A stretch of 64,000 nucleotides of DNA from Salinimicrobium sp963709775 (GCA_963709775.1 CAVPXS010000014.1:1-64000); one strand, 5' to 3'; positions 1 to 9,154 are shown, counted from the first letter of the stretch. Notes: a model not told the origin generated them from the letters alone. Program-made: numbers and translations.

Positions 1-27
1 TTTTTTTTTATACGTCTCCTTCGTCGT

Positions 28-142
28 ACCGTATTGCTGCTAAAACCTGTCTCAATTCGAAAGTCCGTGCTCGCTTGCAACGCCTGATTGTCCTGCGGAC
101 AATCAAGCTCGCCAGCTCGCACTGTTTTTATACGGGACGTTG
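28..142 (+). repeat. Cassette-boundary palindrome, copy 1 (left arm degenerate)
   Basis: The conserved middle and right arm are present (hairpin GATTGTCC-TGC-GGACAATC, then a T-rich arm ending ACGGGACGTTG). The left arm has lost the usual TATAAAAACAATGC and reads CGTATTGCTGC. Bases 1-20 look like the worn right arm of a further copy, so the array probably continues left of the window. The next cassette starts at GTT 139-141 with N7 = GTACAAC. Confidence 0.85.
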
Positions 143-154
143 TACAACATAAAA

Positions 155-690
155 AATGAGTTTGACTAAAAAAATAATATTCGGAATTTTAATTTTATTC
201 GGACTTTTCATTGTCTGGGATATTTCGGACTTAAAGCAGAGAAAAGGAGGGATCAAAATTCTATGGTATTAATATTCCTGAAAATATGGATTTTGAACGA
301 CCGATACAGTTTCTGACAAATCATCAAATAGACTCTTTAAAGTCAATTGATGTAAATGAAGAGAAAATTGTTGTAGTCGGCGATGGTTATAATGGTTATA
401 CTTTTTATATGTGGCATAAACCTATAGAAAAAGGAGAGGTGTATATCAAAGCTTTTGAACTGACACAAAACGTGCAGCTTTCGGAAGAGAAATTAACTGA
501 ACGGACTAAAAATGCAGTTTCCGAATTAAATAGCGATTATAAGCTGTATGAAGGAAATTCCGTTATTTACGAAGGTACTTTCTCTAACTTTTACCCAGTT
601 CGATTTGAATTATGGTTTACATCAGAAAGTTCGGGTAATGAAACAAAACTGACCGAAGTCAACTATGTTATTGATGGTTGGGATAGGTAA
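155..690 (+). pseudogene. Cassette 1: small N-terminally anchored protein, one frameshift
   Basis: An ATG at 155, preceded by AAAAA and 14 bases after the cassette core, opens a reading frame with a hydrophobic N-terminal helix (IIFGILILFGLFIVW). It stops after about 37 codons. The rest (from about 262, residues GSKFYGINIPEN onward, through 690) lies in another frame. Removing one G from the G-run near 260-264 joins them into a single protein of about 178 residues. A shorter start at 286 would give an intact 134-residue protein but loses the anchor. The family is not recognised. The gene may be a real pseudogene, or the indel could be an assembly error. The cassette ends at 691-704 with AC-GTTGCAC-AAC, matching its left word with one mismatch. 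Confidence 0.55.
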
Positions 691-731
691 AAACGTTGCA
701 CAACAAAGAACTGAGTTAAAAAACAAATTCT

Positions 732-1722
732 CTAGGCTAATTTCGAAACAAAATTTTCCTGATAAGGCAAGCCTGATTTAGCGATAGCAAATGCCTGTTT
801 CAATAGCTTGTTACATACAGCGATTAGAGCTAGTTTTTTACTTTTCCCTTTTGCTATAATTCGTTCATAGATCTCCCTACAGGCTTTGTTGTGTTTACAA
901 GCCGAAAAACTGCACATAAATAACAGATTTCTAAGCTTTGCATTCCCCATTTTTGTTATCCGGCTTCGGCCTCTCACACTAATTCCTGATTCTCGTAAGG
1001 TGGGCGTAATCCCGGTATAGCTGCAAAGTTGTCTGGCGTTTTCAAAGTTTGAAAATCCGTCGGTTAAGACAATCAACATAATGGCTGTTTTACTGCCCAT
1101 TCCGGGAATGCTTTTTAGAAGGGTCAATTGTTTTTGTTGTTCTTCTTTTACGATCTCCATCAGGCGGTCCTCCAGGATCTGGATTTCCTTCTGTACAGCT
1201 TTTAAGGAGCGATTTAAAGAATGATATACTGTTTTAGAAGGTTTCCCCAGGGTTTTCTCTCCGTGCAGCTTATTCTTTAAGGCAGTGCTTTGTTTCAGGT
1301 AAATATCGATCAGGCGCATGAGCTGTAGACATTCCGCCTGGTTCTTGTCTCTTGCAGTATATAGTGGAACTTCATTTACAGTGGCATATTCACAGATGGC
1401 TTTAGCATCAGATTTATCTGTTTTTACTTTGGAAAGTCTTCATTTGGATAAACCTTTTAACTGACAATGGATTTACTACAGAGACCTTTACGCTTTGCTC
1501 ATACAGGAATTGAGCCAACCGATAATGATAATATCCTGTGGCTTCCATTACCACTAAGGCATCGGCAGGAAGAGCTTTTTGAAAGGCTTTAAACCCATTA
1601 CCATCATTCTTAAACTGAGAGTGAGTTCCTTTGGAGTCTACAACATCAAATACATTTTTACTGATGTCTACTCCATAAATTTGGTTACATTTATTCATAG
1701 ATAATTGATTAGGAAAGGACAT
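732..1722 (-). pseudogene. IS110-family transposase, frameshifted
   Basis: The N-terminal RuvC-like DEDD part (YGVDISKNVFDV; VVMEATGYYHYRLA) is encoded at 1722-1414. Reading then shifts frame, and the remainder (SKVKTDKSDAKAI, the third acidic motif, through to 732) is in the adjacent frame. One extra A in the codons for MK-T/L near 1438 explains the break. The C-terminal Transposase_20 part (SIPGMGSKTA; SGISVRGRSRITKMGNAKLR) is complete and contains the serine region used in catalysis. The start is either 1722 or, better by homology, the ATG at 1698. As read, this copy cannot make a full-length transposase. Confidence 0.85.
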
Positions 1723-1744
1723 CTACTTTGCTTTCAACAACTTA

Positions 1745-1885
1745 AAATCGAGATCAAAGTCTCATAGAACTGAACGAAATTGAAGTAGAAAAGAGAGGGG
1801 ATTATCAATGTTGTCGGAATCTCCAGGTTCCCATGATATAACATAACCTTAATCCTCTCTTTTGTTCTTTCTGATTAGTGAGTAA
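1745..1885 (-). ncRNA. Candidate bridge RNA of IS element A
   Basis: In the upstream non-coding end, on the minus strand, AAAAGAGAGG (1863-1854) pairs with CCTCTCTTTT (1798-1789), continued by ATTA/TAAT, and encloses a ~45-nt loop. The loop holds ACAACA, the complement of TGTTGT in the repeat arm at the insertion point, and TTATATCA, close to TTATACAG on the other side. This is the layout of an IS110 target-binding loop, but the match is weaker than in element B. Inferred by eye only. Confidence 0.35.
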
Positions 1886-1907
1886 AAGTTAGAAAATCAA
1901 ACTTAAG

Positions 1908-2027
1908 ACTGTATAAAAACAATGCTAAATCTAGTCTCGAATCGAAAGTCCGTGCTCGCTTGCAACGCCTGATTGTCCTGCGGACAATCAAGCTCGCCAG
2001 CTCGCACTGTTTTTATACGGGACGTTG
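1908..2027 (+). repeat. Cassette-boundary palindrome, copy 2 (split by IS element A)
   Basis: The larger part of the copy; its first bases (AACA) lie at 702-705 on the far side of the insertion. The hairpin and right arm are intact. The following cassette starts GTT at 2024-2026 with N7 = GTACACA. Confidence 0.9.
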
Positions 2028-2043
2028 TACACAATTGTAAAAA

Positions 2044-2830
2044 ATGATAATAGCCTTTTGGATTTTTTTTGGTATTGATGGCGGGATTAATATTCGTTTT
2101 ACTGAGAAATCATAAGGTGGAAAAAGAGTATGAAAATAAAATTACTAAAAGTTTAGAAGATGAATATATTATAGATTTGATACTGGAGTAAAACTTTGAC
2201 TCTTGAAGAAGCAGAGTCCGGACATTGGAGATTTCTCATGATAATGATTATTTCTTCCTATCCCTGATTCCGATATAGAAGAGCAGATTTCGGATGATCA
2301 AAAAATATTGGGAAGGGGTTTAAATTATTTAATCAAGAATACATATTATAAAAGAACAACGTTGAGTGAAGCTCAAGTTGATTTTTTAAACCATACTCAT
2401 ACCTTAAGGAAATATGATAATTGGACTTATTCAAGTGCATTTTCTTTTTGAAAAAGTGAATAGTTCTCTACCTGGCTCCAGAGATATATGGAGAGGACCT
2501 ATTTTGATGAAGATTATAGTGAATCACAGGTTTAATGTTTCTGGAAGAAAATTGAAGATATTAAAGGTCATTATTATTTAAGAGAAAAAACTAATGTTGA
2601 GAAAGTATTAGATAAATTTCGCAGATGAATGACTGTTTACAACTGAAGGATTACGAATCCTTTACCCTCCTCAAAAGTTCAAAATTTCTAAAACTTCAAA
2701 GACTTCTGGAGGGGTTTGAAAATCAAAAAGGATTGGAAATTGAATTTTTATAACGACAATTTGATTGTTAAAACTCTGAAGTTAGCGATTACGAAGATAT
2801 CATAAGGATTGAAAGAATAATAAAAAACAT
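2044..2830 (+). pseudogene. Cassette 2: decayed gene(s), no intact frame
   Basis: An ATG at 2044 after AAAAA begins MIIAFWIFF, but the frame breaks in a run of eight T. A downstream frame continues LVLMAGLIFVLLRNHKVEKEYE, a membrane-anchored N-terminus, to a stop near 2191. Further protein-like stretches in changing frames run to about 2800. No intact reading frame of useful length exists on the plus strand. The cassette ends do not match each other (GTACACA against TGGGCAT), so this may be two cassettes fused by loss of a repeat, which then decayed. Function unknown. Confidence 0.45.
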
Positions 2831-2837
2831 TGGGCAT

Positions 2838-2960
2838 AACAACATATAAAAACAATGCTCAAACCTGTCTCAATTCGAAATTCCGTGCTCGCTTGCAACG
2901 CCTGATTGTCCTGCGGACAATCAAGCTCGCCAGCTCGCACAGTTTTTATACGAGACGTTG
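2838..2960 (+). repeat. Cassette-boundary palindrome, copy 3
   Basis: AAC at 2838, left arm TATAAAAACAATGC, central hairpin, right arm ending ACGAGACGTTG. The next cassette starts GTT at 2957 with N7 = GGCAATA. Confidence 0.95.
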
Positions 2961-3028
2961 GCAATAATGTGATATTCTTTGGATTCAAATGAAATCTGAT
3001 TTTTAAAAAATAAATCTCATTTAAACGA

Positions 3029-3535
3029 ATGACAAAAAGCTCATTTTCTTTAGAAGCCTTTATCGGACTAATACAGGTGATTGGCGGACTTATGTTAACC
3101 TATACAATGGTTGATCGGTTCATTCAGGTGGGAATGTTAAATCCATTTACTGTTATATTACCTTTTACACTTTTTACCTTTCTATGTTTCTATTCTGGAA
3201 TATCCCTTTTTACAAACAGGAAACGCGGTATTAATCTTTCTATTTTTAATTTTTCTTTGCAGTTGTTTCAGTTCAGTTTCGCTGGTCTTTATTACTTTTT
3301 TATCATTGGTCCGTATGTTACTATCGGTTATCAAAAACCTTTCAATAGTTCAATAGAGTTTTGGACTAATTATAAATTGTTTACAGGAACCTTAATGCTG
3401 TATACTAGAGAAGAAACATCTTCTCATTTTTTAGCGATTAATTTAGTGACTGTAATTATTTTATCTGTCCTAATCTATTTAAAAATGGAAAAATATGGAG
3501 GGAAAGTAAAAAACACTATTGCCAACAACATATAA
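3029..3535 (+). CDS. Cassette 3: small four-helix membrane protein, unknown family
   Basis: An intact 168-residue protein with four hydrophobic segments at about residues 8-28, 37-57, 70-95 and 128-150, separated by short basic loops. It is therefore an inner-membrane protein. The last codons (NTIANNI and the stop) are supplied by the beginning of repeat copy 4, so the repeat provides the stop codon, as is common in integron cassettes. The cassette ends match perfectly (GGCAATA/TATTGCC). No promoter is seen upstream. I do not recognise a family and infer no function. Confidence 0.7.
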   Translation: MTKSSFSLEAFIGLIQVIGGLMLTYTMVDRFIQVGMLNPFTVILPFTLFTFLCFYSGISLFTNRKRGINLSIFNFSLQLFQFSFAGLYYFFIIGPYVTIGYQKPFNSSIEFWTNYKLFTGTLMLYTREETSSHFLAINLVTVIILSVLIYLKMEKYGGKVKNTIANNI

Positions 3536-3647
3536 AAACAATGCTCAAACCTGTCTCAATTCGAAAATCCGTGCTTGCTTGCAACGCCTGATTGTCCTGC
3601 GGACAATCAAGCTCGCCAGCTCGCACTATTTTTTATACGGGACGTTG
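3524..3647 (+). repeat. Cassette-boundary palindrome, copy 4
   Basis: Complete copy. The left word TATTGCC precedes AAC at 3524. The next cassette starts GTT at 3644 with N7 = GTCGATA. Small change in the right arm (CACTATTTTTTATACGGG). Confidence 0.95.
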
Positions 3648-3663
3648 TCGATAATTTAAAAAA

Positions 3664-4313
3664 ATGAATCAAACAACTATTTTTGAAATGGCTCCTTAGA
3701 ACACTTTCTTGCAAAATTTGTTTTCAAAAACAAGTGAGGTCATTTTGAATATCATCCGGCATCAAATGGCTTTTTCCGACACAATCAATTCTAAGAATTT
3801 ATAATAAACTAGAAAAATGAAGTATTCTTAATCGATGAAAATATTCAGATAATTTCGAATGGATCTTAGCGGACAAATCACGGAACGGATTTTCAAAAAG
3901 TTACTACTGTTAAGGAAAAACCTTTCATCAATGGATATTGTACGAAAATCGGATTTAATCCGTGTCGACAGTTTACCTGAACAAGCGGATAACATAATTG
4001 AATTTGACTTTAGGATTTCAAAAGCAGAGACTTCGAGAAAAAATCCAAAACAAATATTAAACGATCTTAAAATCCCTTTAGACCAATCTTACGACTAGAT
4101 AGATGTTTATCACTTGGAATGGAGCAAGCTCCCAACTCGAATAAATTTTTCCAGGACCTGTATAATATCACATTTAAAGAAGGTAAATTTTCCAGTACTG
4201 ATAATTCCAATCAAGGTTTATTCGAAAAGTCGGTTCCTACAAGCCATTATGTAGACCACAAATGTGGTCGATACGAAGCTGACTTCTATGAAATCGAAAC
4301 CTGGGTCGGGTAA
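3664..4313 (+). pseudogene. Cassette 4: decayed gene fragments
   Basis: An ATG at 3664 after AAAAAA opens MNQTTIFEMAP and stops at once. Protein-like stretches follow in other frames, including 3859-4098 (79 residues) and 4119-4313 (64 residues). None resembles a known family and they are probably pieces of one or two dead genes. The cassette ends disagree (GTCGATA against ATGAGGT), although the right end keeps the usual AC before the word. That again suggests loss of an internal repeat or a recombined cassette. Confidence 0.4.
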
Positions 4314-4360
4314 ATATGAAATTATTCAAAGCTGGATGGACACAATAAAAAACATGAGGT

Positions 4361-4483
4361 AACAACATATAAAAACAATGCTTAAATCGGTCTCAAATCG
4401 AAAGTCCGTGCTCGCTTGCAGCGCCTGATTGTCCTGCGGACAATCAAGCTCGCCAGCTCGCACTGTTTTTATACGGGACGTTG
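4361..4483 (+). repeat. Cassette-boundary palindrome, copy 5
   Basis: Complete copy. The next cassette starts GTT at 4480-4482 with N7 = GCCTGCA. Confidence 0.95.
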
Positions 4484-4491
4484 CCTGCAAT

Positions 4492-5073
4492 ATGAAAAAA
4501 ACATTATTTATTACCATAATGACAGCGTTTATCTCTTCTTGTGGCTCGTCTAAAATTGAGAAGGAAGGGATTGCTGATGAAAAGTTTACACTTTGTTCTG
4601 ACCTTAAATACGACCGACTGATTACTGAGTTCTATCCCAATGAAGGAAATACAATCCTAAAGAAAAACATTCACAGCCTTTTCGAAAACTTTTTATTAAA
4701 ACAAGGTTATCTGACTGAAATAAGTAAGGCTGGGTATGAAGATTTGTTGGAAAAAGTGAAACGTGGTGAAGTAAGTGAAAAATCAACTGAACAATTTAGA
4801 GAGGAATTAGATTTTGATCCGTCTTTATTATTTCCTAGCAGTACTTTCATGAGCTGTTATACGATGCTAATCGAAGAATTTAAACTTGTGAATGAAAAAG
4901 GCTGGCACTCCCAATTTAGAGACGCTTATTGGAAATTTGAAGCAAACGGTGACCTGGATTCAGATAATACCAATCAAATAGAAAAGGCTCTGCAGCTGAT
5001 CCCAGAGGAGAAATTTAAAGAAATTGAATACCGTAAATTATTTTTAGATTTAATCTATATGCATGTCAGATAA
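4492..5073 (+). CDS. Cassette 5: predicted lipoprotein, unknown family
   Basis: A 193-residue protein with an N-terminal lipoprotein signal (MKKTLFITIMTAFISSC, Cys at residue 17). Its mature part is mainly helical and rich in Glu and Lys. The ATG at 4492 follows directly after GTT-GCCTGCA-AT, so the gene begins at the cassette edge. An open frame extends back into the repeat, but those residues are repeat-derived and would destroy the signal peptide, so 4492 is chosen. The cassette ends match perfectly over the N7 word. The mature domain is not recognised. It probably acts anchored to a membrane. Confidence 0.75.
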   Translation: MKKTLFITIMTAFISSCGSSKIEKEGIADEKFTLCSDLKYDRLITEFYPNEGNTILKKNIHSLFENFLLKQGYLTEISKAGYEDLLEKVKRGEVSEKSTEQFREELDFDPSLLFPSSTFMSCYTMLIEEFKLVNEKGWHSQFRDAYWKFEANGDLDSDNTNQIEKALQLIPEEKFKEIEYRKLFLDLIYMHVR

Positions 5074-5083
5074 TACTGCAGGC

Positions 5084-5206
5084 AACAACATATAAAAACA
5101 ATGCTCAAACCTGTCTCAATTCGAAAGTCCGTCCTCGCTTGCAGCGCCTGATTGTCCTGCGGACAATCAAGCTCGCCAGCTCGCACTTTTTTTATACGGG
5201 ACGTTG
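5084..5206 (+). repeat. Cassette-boundary palindrome, copy 6
   Basis: Complete copy with GTCCTCGC for GTGCTCGC in the left inner arm. The left word TGCAGGC precedes AAC. The next cassette starts GTT at 5203 with N7 = GTGAGCA. Confidence 0.95.
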
Positions 5207-5270
5207 TGAGCAATATCCAAGAAAGACCAGAACCATTTGGCCATTTTAGAGAAAAAGGATTTTTCTGATT

Positions 5271-6535
5271 ATGCTTCAAATTCAAAATTCTGTCAAGAAA
5301 AAGACTGAAAGCATAAAAGGAATCGCATTATCAATTAACTCTGAATTTGAGGAGGGAACGGCTGAAGCGATTAAATTAGTTTTAATTGATAATGAAGTTT
5401 TTAAAAATATAGATTTTTCAGTAATTTACAATTACAATGGATTTGATTTTAACAATTGTGTTATTAACAATTGTGAATTTGGAGAAACTATGATTTGGAG
5501 TTGTTCAGTTGAAATTGAAATTTATTAATAGCCACCTCACAACTTTAAGAATTTTTGAAAGTGAATTTCAATCAACCAAGATTGAAAACTGCAATGCGGA
5601 TTACTACACTTTGCCGACTGCAATTTTAAAAGTTTTTATTTTAATAATTGCTACGAAGAATTTTAGATGCATATTTTGGAAATTGCACTTTCAAAGAAAC
5701 ATTTTTCAATAGATCAAGTATTACATACTGCAGATTTGAAGATAATTATTCTCAAGAATTACCTGAACTGGTTTTCAAAAATTGCCTCATAACTCGAAAT
5801 TATTTTACAAATATTGATTTAGAAAAATTTAGATTTTTCTGATTCAAGCAGTCTTAATTTAAATGTATTTCAAAACTGTATAATTAGAGAACATACATTT
5901 CGATGAATTCGTCAAAACTACTGGACAAGAGTACAATTTCAATTGATTTCTCAACTATAAATAAGTCAATAAAACTTGATTATAACCTTTTAAAAACACT
6001 TTTTGGAATCTTAAATTCTGACATCAAGGAGTATGTTTTTGGATTAACGAATGATATCAAATTCCAAAGTGTATTTATTTCATATAGCTTTAAAAATAAA
6101 ACATTTGCCAAAAAACTTAATTCTGCACTAATGTCTAAAGGTGTAATAACATTTCTCTGGGAAAAAGATGCTAGAGGAGGAAAAGGGTTAAACAAAATAA
6201 TGAAAGACAATGTAAATAAATTTGACAGAGTTTTATTTATAGCGTCGGAAGATTCGTTAAGAAGTACAGCTTGTCAATTCGAATTATCAGAGGGAAGAAA
6301 GAAACAGGAGAAATTATGGAAAGATATTTACTTTCCAATTCATATAGATAGCTATTTATTTACTGTTGAAAAAGATGATATAAGACCTCTTGAAAAACAA
6401 GATGAATATTGGAAAAACATCCAGGAATTAAAAAAACTGAATTCACTTGATTTTTCCAAGTTCATCAATAATTCAACCCAAAATAAATTTGATGAAGCTA
6501 TTTATAATTTAGTAAGAGACTTAAAAATTACATAG
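5271..6535 (+). pseudogene. Cassette 6: pentapeptide-repeat/TIR domain protein, several frameshifts
   Basis: The first part (5271-5528) contains pentapeptide-like repeats (FDFNNCVINNCEF). Similar repeat sequence continues in a second frame (KFINSHLTTLRIF) and a third (FGNCTFKETFFNRSSITYC, to about 5842). A C-terminal part (5903-6535, 210 residues) contains a TIR-type domain: SVFISYSFKNKTFAKKL, WEKDARGGKGLNKIM, then FIASEDSLRSTACQFEL, where the C..E pattern is the usual place of the catalytic Glu. At least three or four single-base shifts separate the pieces. The intact ancestor was probably a ~420-residue cytoplasmic protein with a pentapeptide sensor and a TIR effector, an architecture seen in prokaryotic immunity. 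The TIR half could still be translated alone from the ATG at 5903. Confidence 0.6.
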
Positions 6536-6552
6536 GGAAAAGTACTGCTTAC

Positions 6553-6675
6553 AACACTGTATAAAAAAAATGCTCAAATCTGTCCCAATTCGAAAGTTCG
6601 TGCTCGCTTGCAACGCCTGATTGTCCTGCGGACAATCAAGCCCGCCAGCTCGCACTATTTTTATACGGGACGTTG
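6553..6675 (+). repeat. Cassette-boundary palindrome, copy 7
   Basis: Complete copy of the CAACACTGTATAA variant. The left word is TGCTTAC. The next cassette starts GTT at 6672 with N7 = GGCAACT. Confidence 0.95.
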
Positions 6676-6693
6676 GCAACTATTTAAAAAAGA

Positions 6694-7115
6694 ATGAATA
6701 AAACAACACTTTTGACAGCTCTGACGCTGTTCTGGCTTACTTGGCGGTTACGGAAATTTATGACCTTTTTGTAAGGCTCCTTTTCGTTATAATTCTAAAG
6801 TTTCAGTTAACTGATTCGACTATTCAAATAGGCTTGATTTCTTTAATCGCTATATTTTCAATTCTCCTATTAATTTATTTTTACAAAATTTTCTTAAAGA
6901 CAAATAACCTGTCAGTGAAAAAGTTATACTTACTGATTGGCTTAAATATTTTGATCTTTGGAGGGAATATCTTAGCTCATAATCTTTATATAAATCACCT
7001 TGTAGAAGACTCGGATTTTATTAGTGGCAGTCAGTTAATGTTCGTAATAAAATGGTCCGACTGGATTGGAAAAATATTTCCCTTTTTAGCACTTTTGTAC
7101 TTTTTGGAACCTTGA
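6694..7115 (+). pseudogene. Cassette 7: membrane protein with an N-terminal frameshift
   Basis: An ATG at 6694, after TTAAAAAAGA, begins MNKTTLLTALTLFWLTW and ends in the wrong frame near 6775. The long membrane-protein frame (AVTEIYDLFVRLLFVIILK onward, to 7115) has no ATG of its own and could only start at a TTG at 6741. One missing or extra base near 6735-6745 would join the two into about 140 residues. Three hydrophobic helices are visible (about residues 10-30, 35-58 and 65-85 of the 124-residue frame). Family unknown. The cassette ends match perfectly (GGCAACT/AGTTGCC). Confidence 0.5.
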
Positions 7116-7138
7116 GGAATCTAAATAAAACAGTTGCC

Positions 7139-7261
7139 AACACTGTATAAAAACAATGCTGCAAGCCTGTCTGAATCCAAAATCGGTGCTCGCTTGCAAC
7201 GCCTGATTGTCCTGCGGACAATCAAGCTCGCCAGCTCGCACTGTTTTTATACGGGACGTTG
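7139..7261 (+). repeat. Cassette-boundary palindrome, copy 8
   Basis: Complete copy of the CAACACTGTATAA variant. The left word is AGTTGCC. The next cassette starts GTT at 7258 with N7 = GTGGGTA. Confidence 0.95.
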
Positions 7262-7287
7262 TGGGTAATTAAAACAAAAATACAGCA

Positions 7288-7830
7288 ATGAAATTCCAAC
7301 TACTGATTCTAACTCTAATGTTTTTTAATTGCAATCACGCCCAGTCAAATCTTGAAGGCATCTGTGGTGAATTTCAAGGTGATCAATATTTCCCTTTAGA
7401 CATCAAGAAAAAGAAAATTATCTGGAAGGATACCTTTTATAACGAGATATTAACGGATACAGTTGTTATAGAGAATAAGAGTTATACAAAATTTGTCCAA
7501 AACTGGGAAGACGGATCAACCAACGTAATTTATTTAAGAAAAGAAGATGGAATGATTCGCCAATATGAAGAATGTTGTGAATATGACACCACTAAATTAC
7601 CAGATGAAATTATTGAAGGCGCAGAATGGTTAAATGCTGATTTTAAAAAAAAACACGTGGTTTTAAGTCTATCTGGCAAATTGAGCACGCCTCATTGTGA
7701 TTATGAGGATCTGCTAGTCGTCAAAGTATCGACATTTTCCGATGAATACGACTATTTTTATAAAAAAGGAATTGGATTTATTGGGGCAACGGAGAAAGGA
7801 AAATTGGTTTCCTATATAAGTCCAGATTAA
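7288..7830 (+). CDS. Cassette 8: secreted protein or lipoprotein, unknown family
   Basis: An intact 180-residue protein with an N-terminal signal (KFQLLILTLMFF followed by NCNHAQS), either a lipoprotein with an atypical lipobox (Cys 15) or cleaved after Ala 18. The mature part is rich in aromatic and acidic residues with alternating beta-type stretches (YFPLDIKKKKIIWKDTFY; TNVIYLRKEDG) and contains a CC pair. The ATG follows an A-rich stretch. The cassette ends match perfectly (GTGGGTA/TACCCAC). Domain not recognised. Confidence 0.75.
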   Translation: MKFQLLILTLMFFNCNHAQSNLEGICGEFQGDQYFPLDIKKKKIIWKDTFYNEILTDTVVIENKSYTKFVQNWEDGSTNVIYLRKEDGMIRQYEECCEYDTTKLPDEIIEGAEWLNADFKKKHVVLSLSGKLSTPHCDYEDLLVVKVSTFSDEYDYFYKKGIGFIGATEKGKLVSYISPD

Positions 7831-7843
7831 ATTAACTACCCAC

Positions 7844-7964
7844 AACAACATATAAAAACAATGCTCAAACCTGTCTTGAATCGAAAGTCCGTGCTCGCTT
7901 GCAGCGGATTGTCCTGCGGACAATCAAGCTCGCCAGCTCGCACTAGTTTTTATACGAGACGTTG
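7844..7964 (+). repeat. Cassette-boundary palindrome, copy 9
   Basis: Complete except for a short deletion before the central hairpin (GCAGCGGATTGTCC). The left word is TACCCAC. The next cassette starts GTT at 7961 with N7 = GTGCACT. Confidence 0.95.
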
Positions 7965-8001
7965 TGCACTATTCACCAGAACCTAAAATAAAGAACCAAG
8001 A

Positions 8002-8590
8002 TTGAAAGAAGCGGATTTAGATAAAGAATTGATCCAAACATTGATTCAAATCAAAAGTATGTATCGGGAAAACAGCAAGATGATTCATTTGCGTTCTCTT
8101 TCCAATTTTGTTCATACTCTGACCTCTGCACAGGACACAGATTCAAAGAACAACTCCAATAGAGTTGCATTGAGCAGGGTGAGGAAAAAAGAATTGACTT
8201 TGGAATACCTTAAACAATTAGAGGAAGAAAAGCGAGTGACGGATGACTTGTCAGACAAATATTTCAACGAATACATTAAACCGTTGGGGAACTATATGTC
8301 TTCCTACCACAAGTTCTCCTATATCGGATGGCGGAGCATTCCTTTTAAAATTTGCCTTATATCTGACCATAGGAATTGTCCTGGACTATCTTCTTCTACT
8401 AATCACAGGAAGGTGGGTCTATTTTACTATCTTAATTTTAATCTTGTTCTCCTTCAGGTATTACAAAAAATATCAGCAAAAGAGAGTTTTTGGATACCGA
8501 TATATGAAAAAGAACAGTGCACAACAACATATAAAAACAATGCTAAAACCTGTCTTGAATCGAAACTCCGTGCTCGCTTGCTGCGCCTGA
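8002..8590 (+). pseudogene. Cassette 9: helical N-terminus plus two membrane helices, frameshifted
   Basis: The first frame (TTG at 8002, KEADLDKELIQTLIQIKSM, to about residue 108) is a charged, coiled-coil-like region. Near 8325 the sensible reading moves to the next frame, which encodes two hydrophobic segments (FALYLTIGIVLDYLLLLI and FTILILILFSF) and a basic tail that runs into repeat copy 10. A one-base change would make a single protein of about 190 residues. No ATG start is present, and TTG after an A-rich stretch is the best candidate. The cassette ends match perfectly (GTGCACT/AGTGCAC). Function unknown. Confidence 0.45.
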
Positions 8591-8645
8591 TTTTCCTGCG
8601 GAAAATCATGCTCGCAATCTCGCACTGTTTTTATACGAGACGTTG
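8523..8645 (+). repeat. Cassette-boundary palindrome, copy 10 (compensated hairpin)
   Basis: The central hairpin here is GATTTTCC-TGC-GGAAAATC instead of GATTGTCC-TGC-GGACAATC. Both arms changed together and pairing is kept, which argues for selection on the folded form. The left word is AGTGCAC. The next cassette starts GTT at 8642 with N7 = GTAGCAA. Confidence 0.95.
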
Positions 8646-8659
8646 TAGCAATTTAAAAA

Positions 8660-9140
8660 ATGAAAACCAACATAATCCGTTACGACAAATTAAACACTAA
8701 GATAAATAATCTGACTGTTGATTTTTTAACTCAATGTCCATTCTTTTGAAGGACTAAAAGGTTATGAATTTAAAGAACATTTTATTTCAATTACGCATTT
8801 CGAAACTCTAATTTTGTATAATTAAAATAAATCGTTAAGTAATTTTATCATTTGACGGATTTGGCTGATTTTCTCATTATTTCAAATTTAGCAATATTTT
8901 GTAATTCAGGATAAACTATACTTTGACATTTCCACGAGTATGCGTTGACGGATTATTGTAATTTAAACTATTCTACTTATTTTCAGTTGGCAAGAATTGT
9001 TCATTTAAAGATAAAGAATACTCGAATAGTAGCAATTCTTGAGACGGATAAATTGATATAATTGACAACAGAAACATTGACCTGCTGGATATAAATGATA
9101 TTTTTCTTTATCATCTGGGTCATTATAATTCCAATAACTT
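8660..9140 (+). pseudogene. Cassette 10: remnant, only a 29-residue frame intact
   Basis: An ATG at 8660 after AAAAA encodes 29 residues (MKTNIIRYDKLNTKINNL to the stop at 8747). The rest of the ~500-bp cassette has no usable frame on either strand. The position of the start, 15 bases after the core, fits the other cassettes, so this is probably a dead gene rather than spacer. The ends match with one mismatch (GTAGCAA/TAGCTAC). Confidence 0.35.
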
Positions 9141-9154
9141 AAATAAACTAGCTA

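Larger units (their letters stand above)
706..1907 (-). mobile_element. IS110-family element A, inserted in repeat copy 2
   Basis: The cassette end GCACAACA at 699-705 and the repeat remainder CTGTATAAAAAC from 1909 are contiguous in other copies (compare 7137-7153), so about 1.2 kb between them is inserted DNA. It holds a broken DEDD transposase on the minus strand, with about 26 bp after the stop codon and about 185 bp before the start. A long upstream non-coding end is characteristic of the IS110 (not IS1111) group and is where the bridge RNA lies. No terminal inverted repeats or target duplication are seen, as expected for this family. The exact ends are uncertain by a few bases. Confidence 0.8.
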
